Shown: piece after piece, positions 11,826 through 20,745 of the stretch
Numbering within the stretch: position 1 is the first letter of the stretch
How the letters are laid out: every line of letters starts with the position of its first letter
Source: Hexactinellida sp. DTS-2022
Lineage: Eukaryota > Porifera > Hexactinellida
Length of the DNA: 64,000 bases
NCBI GenBank assembly: GCA_028753945.1
Contig: JAPNXP010000001.1
Span: 7,554,501-7,618,500 of the forward strand
Direction: 5' to 3'
Program-made: the position numbers and the translations under genes
Notes under the pieces: generated by a model
Databases searched by the model: none
Told to the model about the DNA's origin: nothing
Seen by the model: the letters and a program-made list of their open reading frames with translations, nothing else

Positions 11826-12925
11826 TAAATAAAGGCAGTGATTCTAATACTGGGCCACTATACTATAGTATAGTCGGCACAGTAATAATAAAAATAAAGG
11901 CAGTGATTCCAATACTGGGCCACTATACTATAGTATAGTCGGCACAGTAATAAAGGCAGTGAGATTAGAACTGGGCCACTATACTATAGTATAGTCGGCA
12001 CAGTAATAATAATAACCAAAGCACTAAGACCAATACTGGGCCACTATACTATAGTATAGTCGGCACAGTAATAACTAACCAAAGCACTAAGATTAGAACT
12101 GGGCCACTATACTATAGTATAGTCGGCACAGTAATAATAACCAAAGCACTAAGACCAATACTGGGCCACTATACTATAGTATAGTCGGCACAGTAATAAT
12201 AACTAACCAAAGCACTAAGACCAATACTGGGCCACTATACTGTAGTATAGTCGGCACAGTAATAATAACCAAAGCACTAAGACCAATACTGGGCCACTAT
12301 ACTATAGTATAGTCGGCACAGTAATAACTAACCAAAGCACTAAGATTAGAACTGGGCCACTATACTATAGTATAGTCGGCACAGTAATAACTAACCAAAG
12401 CACTAAGATTAGAACTGGGCCACTATACTATAGTATAGTCGGCACAGTAATAATAATAATATACCAAAGCACTAAGACCAATACTGGGCCACTATACTAT
12501 AGTATAGTCGGCACAGTAATAATAATAATAATAATCGGTAACCAAAGCAGTAAGACCAATACTGGGCCACTATACTATAGTATAGTCGGCACAGTATATA
12601 ATAATATACCAAAGCACTAAGACCAATACTGGGCCACTATACTATAGTATAGTCGGCACAGTAATAATAATAACTAACCAAGGCAGTAAGATTAGAACTG
12701 GGCCACTATACTGTAGTATAGTCGGCACAGTATTATTTATAATAATATACCAAAGCACTAAGACCAATACTGGGTCACTATACTATAGTATAGTCGGCAC
12801 AGTAATAATAATAATAATAACCAAGGCACTAAGACCAATACTGGGCCACTATACTATAGTATAGTCGGCACAGTAATAATATCGATAAAGGCAGTGATTT
12901 CAATACTGGGCCACTATACTACGTA
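11826..12925. repeat. Tandem array of 16 full and 1 truncated palindromic repeats
   Basis: Units of about 55-78 bp, each with CTGGGCCACTATACTATAG followed by TATAGTCGGCACAG and a variable (taa)n linker plus an accaaagcactaaga or aaggcagtgatt leader. Two copies have a central G (tactgtagta) and one has gggtcac. The last copy breaks off at tgggccactatacta near 12921, where unrelated sequence begins. The tips (CTGtGCC, GTCGGCACAG) match those of the large hairpin. A copy at 63827-63859 has lost the palindrome. No terminal array hairpin is present here, unlike 3.1 and 10.5 kb. Confidence 0.85.
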
Positions 12926-13612
12926 TTAGTCCAGCCGCTTACAACATTAATCATGCATTTTTATATAGAATTTTCAGACTTTGTAGGTTTGTTCTTTCAT
13001 GCAAATAGTGTATTTTTGGATATAGTGCCAACTCCAAATTCCAATGTGTCGGCCACAATTGACCACTTAAGGGACACATTTTGAAGGTGTTAGAACTCAT
13101 CTAACTTCCTCAAATCAAGTCCAATCCAATTTTTATGCCGATATTCGTAATCAACACTAAATTTGGCGTCATTTAAGTGGTCACCTGAGACAATTTTTCC
13201 TTGACGACGCAGGAATGTTGTAGGAATTTAACAACATTCCATTCTTAAATTTTATTCTAACCCTATCGAGTGACCCCTTGTTCGACTCCACTCGCTTCCT
13301 GAAGCTAGTTAGACACATGCGGATCCTCTCAAAAGTCATTTGGTGCAATTGTACTGTTCTGATATATTTGTTCCGGCTGCAAAATGGTTCCGGCCGGTAC
13401 CAATTTGTCATAAATTGTTCATTTAACAAATTAGTTCCGTTCTAAATTTAGAGTCTTGATCATTTCTATGGGTTTGTCTATTCCATGGCAAATTCGTTCC
13501 GGCTTAATTTATACCAGTAATCACATTTAGACGGGTTCCTTATGCAGCACTTAAGTAACACATCAAACCAAGTTTACAAAATATAAGGCAAATACAAATA
13601 TATTTTTATGTA

Positions 13613-13881
13613 AATAGGGGTTAGAATCCCGGGACCGGGAATATTTCTGGGATTTAAATCCCGGGTCCGGATATATTTCTGGGAATTGATTCCGGGAATT
13701 CTTTCTAAATCCCAGGTTCAATACTTCATTTGTTAATAGTTTTTCTGTTATACGGTATATACGTATAGGTATATACCCCTTCGTTGCCCCGGTATGTGAA
13801 TGTCAAACTGAAACTAAATTCAATTTCAATTGAATTGAAATGGGATTTTTCTATTTATACCTTACCGCTGGCAACGAAGGG
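13613..13881. repeat. Direct repeats and a small MITE in the loop
   Basis: 13613-13725 holds degenerate direct repeats of tcccgggaccggg/atatttctggga. 13777-13881 is bounded by CCCTTCGTTGCC and GGCAACGAAGGG, a 105-bp fold-back candidate. No coding sequence. Confidence 0.45.
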
Positions 13882-13943
13882 TTTAATTGACCTAACAACA
13901 GTTAGAATATTGAAAAAGTATTCAAAATCTCAATTGTAAGATC

Positions 13944-14575
13944 CAGGGCCGGATTAATTGAGGTGGAGGCCCTGGGGCAACCAGTGTTGTATAGGCCTCT
14001 AACTCCTTCCACTACAATTGTTCAGTGAAAAATGAAGTACAATTATTCCAGACACACGAAGTTTTTATGGAATATAAATCGAGGTAAGTAAAAACTAATA
14101 GTTTCTAGAAAATGACTTTCTTGCTTTCATAATAACAAAATCAGTAATCAAACTTGAGAAATCAATGTCTCGCATAACATCGTGCTCAATTGACATAAGT
14201 GTAAGTGAGTTCAACCTTGTTTGCAACATTGAAGGCGGCAAAGGAGCTGCAAACCAATTTCAATTTGGAGAATGACCTTTCTCCGCTACAGTTAGTGATC
14301 ATTAGCACTAGGCATATGCTCAAAATGGTCAGAATGTTATGGAAATGTAGAGCTCACATTTTTGTCAATTATGAAATTGTACCAGTAATGTTTCCAGAGA
14401 CAGAGGATCAATTATTTGATTATAATTTTCAGGAAAACAAAGCACACAATAAAATGATAGTGACCTTAGTAAACGAACATTCTATATTTTAAAGTAAATA
14501 ATCTAAAATATTTTACTTTGGTGGTGGAGGCCCCGGGGCAGTTGCCCCGGTTGCCCATGGGTTAATCCGGCCCTG
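13944..14575. mobile_element. hAT-family element, 632 bp, with perfect 8-bp target duplication
   Basis: The termini CAGGGCCGGATTAAT and ATTAATCCGGCCCTG (with gtt between) are complementary, and gtaagatc flanks both sides (13936-13943, 14576-14583). Subterminal GGAGGCCCTGGGGCAACC recurs inverted near the right end. It contains an isolated 95-codon plus-strand frame (14205-14492) with no family I recognise and no hAT transposase signature. Likely nonautonomous; the ORF could be a captured fragment. Confidence 0.85.
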
Positions 14576-14784
14576 GTAAGATCACTCAATCGCTACGCGC
14601 TCTCGTCTATTCATTAAAATATGGCTCATTATTAGTTGTTTCAACTTAACAACAAACATTCTCTTATTTGCCAGGAAACAAGTCCTATTCAGCAAATGTA
14701 TTAACCAGTATATTTGTCGAAGGCTAGTCTTTAGGTGAAGTATAATACTTGACAACTTGTTTTTCTATTTGCCACAAACTGTCA

Positions 14785-14934
14785 AAGACAACAATAAATA
14801 TCATTTTACAAATATTCCGATTCTAAATTGGAAATCGTCATCCTTGTTACCTATTAAACCCGTTGGAAGCTGGCCTCTATTTGTATTTCGAATTTATCAA
14901 CTTTTTGCTTATTTTGTTACAGCAACAATAAATA
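14785..14934. repeat. Lone diverged monomer of the 143-bp minisatellite
   Basis: Contains caataaatatcatttt, ttgttacctatt, cccgttggaagct and ttgttacagcaacaat in the order seen in the array at 40085-41040. A further piece (gcgaaattcgttttcatac) follows the MITE at about 15095. Confidence 0.5.
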
Positions 14935-15074
14935 CAGGTGAACTCCCGTTATAACGAACTCGGGTATAACGAAATACCCGCTTATTAACGGAGTACTAAA
15001 TGAATTAATTATTATCCGCTTATAACGAAGGAATTTACAGGTTACGAGCACTTCGTTATAACGAGAGTTTACTG
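14935..15074. mobile_element. Tc1/mariner-pogo-type MITE
   Basis: Ends CAGGTGAACTCCCGTTATAA and CGAGAGTTTACTG with TA on both sides (14933-14934, 15075-15076). The interior has repeated gttataacga motifs. Noncoding. It splits the diverged minisatellite monomer. Confidence 0.6.
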
Positions 15075-15188
15075 TATTAATATGAAAAATTTGTAAATGC
15101 GAAATTCGTTTTCATACTTACTGTTTAAGAACAAAGCTGGTATAATAAAGACGACTATGTTTAACATTAATCCAGTAAATATCATACA

Positions 15189-15302
15189 CAGGGCCGGCAG
15201 AAGCGGTCAGGCCAATAGCCTAACCACTCTTACATCACTAGTTAGGCCGGTCATGTGACTCATGTCATGGCCTGACCACTATAACTGCTTCCACCGGATC
15301 TG
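15189..15302. mobile_element. Probable hAT-type MITE
   Basis: CAGGGCCGGCAGAAGC at left and GCTTCCACCGGATCTG at right are imperfect complements. Inner parts GGTCAGGCCA / TGGCCTGACC are also inverted. The flanks do not show a clean 8-bp duplication. Confidence 0.45.
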
Positions 15303-15414
15303 ATACATACTGTACCTTGCATTAATAGTCACGAGATTGGATAACATCTAATTCGAAATCCTGAGACTATAAGCTCTATTTATAAGGTTAATTTAATTAG
15401 TACGTAGGATAATA

Positions 15415-15588
15415 CAGTAGATGTCGGATATAAGCACACCGGTTATAAAAAACATATCGGATATAAGCACACTATGTTGGAAAACGGTTGCCATATACCC
15501 TGTATAATTTTGTCGGTTATAAGAACATGTCGGTTATAAGCACATTAAGTGCAGTTCCCGACGATGTGCTCATAACCGGCATCTACTG
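15415..15588. mobile_element. TA-flanked MITE with CAGTAGATGTCGG ends
   Basis: CAGTAGATGTCGGATATAAG at left and CATAACCGGCATCTACTG at right, with TA on both sides. The interior repeats (c)ggttataagcac. Mariner/pogo-type by duplication; no coding sequence. Confidence 0.6.
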
Positions 15589-16215
15589 TACACAATTTAC
15601 TACTTCCCAGAGGCCGAGGGTACATGGTTTTAAATTATAATGTACCTAAGCAAGGGTGGTGTCGTGGTGATTACGTAAATGTTACTTAAGTGTTGCATAA
15701 AGAACCCGTCTAAGTGTGATTACTGGTATAAATTAAGCCGGAACGAATTTGCCATGGAATAGACAAACCCATAGAAATGATTAAGACTCTAAATTTAGAA
15801 CGGAACTAATTTGTTAAATGAACAATTTATGACAAATTGGTACCGGCCGGAACCATTTTGCAGCCGGAACAAATATATCAGAACAGTACAATTGCACCAA
15901 ATGACTTTTGAGAGGGTCCGCATGTGTCTAACTAGCTTCAGGAAGCGAGTGGAGTCGAACAAGGGGTCACTCGATAGGGTTAGAATAAAATTTAAGAATG
16001 GAATGTTGTTAAATTCCTACAACATTCCTGCGTCGTCAAGGAAAAATTGTCTCAGGTGACCACTTAAATGACGCCAAATTTAGTGTTGATTACGAATATC
16101 GGCATAAAAATTGGATTGGACTTGATTTGAGGAAGTTAGACGAGTTCTAACACCTTCAAAATGTGTCCCTTAAGTGGTCAATTGTGGCCGACACATTGGA
16201 ATTTGGAGTTGGCAC

Positions 16216-16935
16216 TGTTGTATGCCAGAATGACTCGCATGCTAGAATGACACAAACCATGGATATTCACTATCTATGCTAGAATGACACGCTCTACTAA
16301 TCATCTAATGACTGTTAGAACTTCACAGGTTTCTCAGTTCATTCAGACAATTACATTTCACTTTTTGCTATGGCTTCTTTATCTTTAGATTTTAAAATAG
16401 CATTACAGGTACTACTTGTTTTAATGAATTCTAAGATTTCGTATTTGATTTCATTATTTTAAAACCAATATTCGCTGATAGAAAAAGCAAAAGTATGTTT
16501 AAAATTAAGACATTAACATAGGTATTAAACACCGATTATTCGGTATTTAAATTGTTTGGTAGAATACTGTTCTAATTAATATTCCTGTACTTGTAGATTT
16601 ACTAGATTAAGGCATACATACGGTAAGATTCCTTTCAATAACCATATGTAGTTATATTGTTATAATTCAATCCTATCAAAATTCTAGCATAGATAGTGAA
16701 TATCCATGGTTTGTGTCATTCTAGCATGCGAGTCATTCGGGCATACTACTGTATTTTAAAATCTAAAGATAAAGAAGCCATAACAAAAAGTGAAATGTAA
16801 TTTTCTGAATGAACTGAGAAACCTGTGAAGTTCTAACAGTTATTAGATGATTAGTAGAGCGTGTCATTCTAGCATAGATAGTGAATATCCATGGTTTGTG
16901 TCATTCTAGCATGCGAGTCATTCTGGCATACAACA
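16216..16935. mobile_element. 720-bp DNA transposon inserted in the right arm
   Basis: Perfect ends TGTTGTATGCCAGAATGAC ... GTCATTCTGGCATACAACA with arms of about 175-190 bp. The target duplication is gcac (16212-16215, 16936-16939), or gcact if the terminal T is counted in the flank. The intact left arm of the host repeat shows the empty site (ttggcactatatcc, reversed), confirming both junctions. A second copy of the right terminus occurs internally at 16680-16746, so the element is a rearranged derivative. Motif GCTAGAATGACAC repeats within the arms. No transposase; superfamily not assigned. Confidence 0.75.
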
Positions 16936-17002
16936 GCACTATATCCAAAAATACACTATTTGCATGAAAGAACAAACCTACAAAGTCTGAAAATTCTATA
17001 TA

Positions 17003-18290
17003 TTAATACAGCTATCTCTCAATTGTCGATCTATGGCCTTCCTCCGAACGTATATCATTTTGATATCGTGAAATTCTACCCTTCAATTCCCCATAGCCTA
17101 GCTTTACAAGCTTTACAACATTACCATCCCACTAAATTGGAAGAACATAAACTCCTAACTGCGCTCCGAGCCTACAATTTCCTATCCTCCGGAGATCTTT
17201 ACTACCACCTTGGGACCACTGGGATTCCAATGGGTTTGGCACTGGCCCCCGAAATCGCAAGACTAGTCACCACGTACCAACTCGATACGAGATTGTAAAT
17301 CCACTACTCCGTCGCCCTCTCGTTATATTTCGACAATCTAACACTTCCCACCCTCCCGAGATGATGCTCGATATTTTCAAATCTTTTACCCTTAAGGAAT
17401 AAAAATTTAATACCCTACAAGACGCGGGATACAACACCACCCTCCAGGAATTCTGTCCAAATCCCTATCAATTAAGATCTCCAGTTCCCATTCATCCGCA
17501 CTCCTACCATCCCCATCGCCGTATGGTCGTTAAATCCTACCACTCTACGGTCTCCCGCCTCTCGGCCTTTTGTAGTGACCTTAATATTGCACTATCACCT
17601 CACTCTCCAGGTTCTTAGGTAACCTTCGCCTTACGGGACGTGATCCGGCTGAAATTATTACCGAGATAGCTCTCATTTGCTTCCATCCAATCTTAACACC
17701 CAAGAACCCTCCTCCACAGGTCGATATGCTAAATTACGCCTATTCCTCTACTCGCCCCACTCGCAACCAGCTTCAGCCCCACACCATTCGACCCTTTAGA
17801 CTTATCCCAATAATACCGATGGCTCCGCTAATGTCACTCCTATCTTACCTCAATCCTTCAGCCCTTTCTCAATTTACCACCTGCCCAGACCGTTGTGAGG
17901 TCTGTAAATCTTATCATATTTTCTTTCCGACCGACCTTCACAATCCGATTATCCCTTGCATGATGTACCGTTGTGTCTATGCCATCTTTGCACCCCACCA
18001 CCTGACCGTCTACATAGGACAAACTGGCGCCACCTCTCGCACACTAAACCAACGTCCCCATAGCCATTGATTTCTCAAGCACCAAACGATGTGCAATACC
18101 CCTAATTTGTCTTGGCAAATCCTCCTTCTTCTCTCCCCCCGATTTACTACTTCCACCCGATACCCAGGATACCGACTATTTTTACAACTCGTTTACAAAA
18201 CCTCGAAGCTTGCGAACATGATGCGCATCTCTTATCTTAACCTTGAATCAAACTCTTTAATAATTAGTATACTACCTTATTAGTGATATA
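17003..18290 (+). pseudogene. Penelope-like retroelement fragment (RT plus GIY-YIG endonuclease), degraded
   Basis: Translated pieces in several frames give reverse-transcriptase motifs HFDIVKFYPSIP and GTTGIPMGLALAPEIARL (about 17060-17265), then a broken catalytic RY[IF]D-like stretch near 17313. They continue with SYHPHRRMVVKSYHSTVSRL (about 17500) and the Cys cluster CPDRCEVCKSYHIF. The last piece is a GIY-YIG-type core VYAIFAPHHLTVYIGQTGA (17970-18030). RT followed by GIY-YIG is the layout of Penelope-like elements. At least two frameshifts, and a stop in the segment aligned to the second copy, show it is dead. The 5' part is missing where it abuts the inverted-repeat element. Confidence 0.75.
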
Positions 18291-18329
18291 TCTGATGTGC
18301 TTATACTCGAAAGATAGATAATTCCATAT

Positions 18330-18885
18330 GCCATCTAATAAACTATTCCTATCAACACTTCGATTCTTTTTTCGTAAATACAGATATATATATATACTTT
18401 TATACTATATACGTGTATGTTATGTCGATTTTGTCAAATGTTCATTTTACAAAATCAACATGTCGATTTTACTAAAATCAACATGAATCAACGGAACTAA
18501 AACAAGTGTTCGACTTAGGCTATATTACTCGGATAAGCCTAGGTACTTTTGCATTTTGTTCAGAATTCGCTTCATCCAAGTACTATATACCGATTTGTAT
18601 GAAGAATTTTTTTACCAAAATGAAATTTTTTTACTAGAATGAAAAATTATTCCAGGGTGAATTTGCAAAATCAACGAATAAAGTTGATTTTGTAAAATCT
18701 ACATTTCTAATTAGTTGATTTTATAAAATCGACATTCTGAATGTCGATTTTATAAAATCACTATTTTCAAATTAAACTTAAGTTTGTATGTTGGTTTTAC
18801 AAAATCGACTATTTGACAAAATCGACATAACATATATATAAGAAAGGATTCGTATTGATAGGAATATAGTTTATTAGATGTCTAC
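18330..18885. mobile_element. Foldback-type MITE rich in GTCGATTTTGT palindromes
   Basis: Outer inverted pair catctaataaactattcct (from 18333) and its complement near 18862-18881; inner pair tatgttatgtcgattttgtc (18416) and its complement near 18808-18827. Several internal palindromes of the form GTCGATTTTATAAAATCGAC. It separates the two Penelope-like fragments. No ORF. Confidence 0.55.
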
Positions 18886-18989
18886 TGAAAGAGTAATCTT
18901 TCATATATAATAATCATCAGATAACGAATTATGGTAATCTAGTATATGTTAGGAGCTTGACTCTAGGGATTGAGTTGTGCGTAGTGACC

Positions 18990-19712
18990 AACGGGCAGTG
19001 GTGAGGAAAGAGTTGTAAAAAAAGTCCGTATCTTGGGTGAATTGGAGAAGTGGGTGTCTGGTTCTGAGGCGGGAAATCATGCTAATTTCCGGTTCTGTAG
19101 AAGTCCGAGTGGAGGTAGTGAAGGAAGGGGAGAGAAGAAGTATTTGCCATTTAGGTCTTCGGTATTGGCTAAGGTGGCAACTTCAGGAAGCGATGATTGT
19201 GGGGTAGTTGGTGTAAGGTTCGGGCTGTTGCACCGGTTTGTCCGATATAAATTACGGAGTGAGCAAGGGTAAAAATGGCATATACACAGCGCATCATTAG
19301 ATACGGGATGATGGGATGGTGAATAGTTGTTTAAAATTGTAGGTGGTAACAGGCGCGGCGCAGACTACGCAACGAAGCTTATTGGGCACAATTTGGCATG
19401 AAAAAAAAAGATGACGTGGTGCCCTGTATGTTGTAAGTAAGCAGTGATTTCAAGGGAGCCATAGGTAGAATCGGTGTGAGGCGGTAGGGGCGGAGCTGGT
19501 TAATAGTTGGACGGGTAGAGGAGTAAGCGTAGTTTATAGTGTCTACGTTTGGTGGAGGGATCTTTTCTGTTCGAATGGGGAAATAGCAAATCATCGTGAT
19601 TTCTGTTATTATGTCGGCGGGATCGCGATCGCTAAGGCGGAGAGTGCCAAGGAAACGAGAAAGGGAACTGTATAGAGCGGTATTAGGATCGGAACATATA
19701 CGGGCGAGTCTG
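18990..19712 (-). pseudogene. Second Penelope-like fragment, opposite orientation
   Basis: The minus-strand translation matches the 3' half of the copy at 17.6-18.2 kb. Shared blocks are SRFLGTLRLSDRDPADIITE, NYAYSSTRPTINQLRP and CVYAIFTLAHSVIYIGQTGA. The Cys region is out of frame. It ends within a few bases of MULE coding sequence at about 19712, so it truncates that gene or was joined to it by rearrangement. Confidence 0.7.
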
Positions 19713-20241
19713 AAGCCACCAACATGCAATTTGATGGAACTTTTGATACGGTTCCGATTCAGTTCTACGGCCAGGGTTGTTTGATTTAAATCATGATTTA
19801 ATAAAAAATCTGATTTTACTCATAAAAGCCCGACTATTTTTATTTAACCGTAGACTGCCGGAGTGATTTTCAGGAAAATAGCATACCCTGTAGTTCTTTG
19901 TATTTAATATTTAGAACCTATTAATTTGAAATCCAACAAGAGCACAATAATATATCAACATGCTAGAATTTTTGAAAAAAATTACTAGAGGATATCGACA
20001 AAAAGTGATGACACGTATTTCTCTTTAAATCGATGAAACGCCGTAAACATGTAAGTAATCTTTGTTTCTAAACTTGAACAATGACGACTATCTTATTAGT
20101 TATCAGATCTCAAAAATTGAACAAATCCGATTTTCTAAACGAAAGTTACATCATTTTAAAAAAATCAACAAATTGTTTTTGATGAACCATGGATTACGAA
20201 AAAATACATATATTTGAGTTATATCTATCACAACGAGGTGC

Positions 20242-20640
20242 CTTCATTTGTTAGAATTTTGGAGCTTTCATTTGTTAGAATAATTTTAGATACCACCTTC
20301 ACTTGTTAGAATAATTTTAGATACTACCTTCACTTGTTAGAATAATTTTAGATACTTACCTTCACTTGTTAGAATAATTTTAGATACCACCTTCACTTGT
20401 TAGAATAATTTTAGATACCACCTTCACTTGTTAGAATAATTTTAGATACTACCTTCACTTGTTAGAATAATTTTAGATACCACCTTCACTTGTTAGAATA
20501 ATTTTAGATACTTACCTTCACTTGTTAGAATAATTTTAGATATCACCTTCACTTGTTATAATAATTTTAGATACCACCTTCACTTGTTAGAATAATTTTA
20601 GATACTACCTTCACTTGTTAGAATAATTTTGGATACTACT
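20242..20640. repeat. Left subterminal tandem repeat of MULE-2
   Basis: About a dozen copies of a ~31-bp unit (ttcacttgttagaataattt + tagatactacc). The mirror array in opposite orientation is at 27434-27820. Such arrays lie where transposase is expected to bind. Confidence 0.85.
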
Positions 20641-20745
20641 ATAATACACTGAATTGATTACTCAATTTGAATAGAAATATAGGTACGTTTGCATATTTAT
20701 TGCTAATGTAATGGAAAGAGTATAGAAAGGAAGAATGTAAGTAAG

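Larger units (their letters stand above)
1661..12925. repeat. Satellite-like array of ~0.8-1.4 kb units with internal hairpins
   Basis: About eight head-to-tail units recur. Landmarks: aaaggtgttaaat with gaccctta after each hairpin; a conserved gtcatcatcacctcaaggtg block; ttccgcacactcgataac; tctgtcgttgtt; caagttgaatcaat; and accccaggtgcaaatta (near 1970, 3011, 4400, 6681, 8108, 9543, 10382, 11720). Two body types alternate. One carries caggtgcacatctgtaac and ends ctctgttctgtgga. The other carries catcagacgcagaat and ends ccagggcaccgtctacgg. Each unit then has a hairpin, except near 2066, where the hairpin and its right flank are missing. Small ORFs through the hairpins are accidental. Origin unknown: an amplified nonautonomous transposon or a true satellite. 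Confidence 0.8.
12962..17002. mobile_element. Element with 599-bp inverted repeats, multiply invaded
   Basis: The left arm 12962-13560 is the near-exact reverse complement of the right arm 15680-17002 once the 720-bp insertion and its duplication are removed (599 bp each). Both arms carry the same 82-codon open frame (13181-13429 minus, 15811-16059 plus; one I/V difference), of unknown coding value. The ~2.1-kb interior has no long ORF and is filled with smaller elements. Target duplications at the outer ends were not identified, so this could also be a genomic inverted duplication. Confidence 0.65.

Noticed and set aside
11826..12925. CRISPR-like array
   Set aside because: Repeats are palindromic, spacing is irregular and the linkers are low-complexity (taa)n with no unique spacers; the setting is eukaryotic.
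20242..20640. 31-bp repeats as CRISPR
   Set aside because: Units are contiguous without spacers and are mirrored at the other end of a MULE, so they are subterminal repeats.
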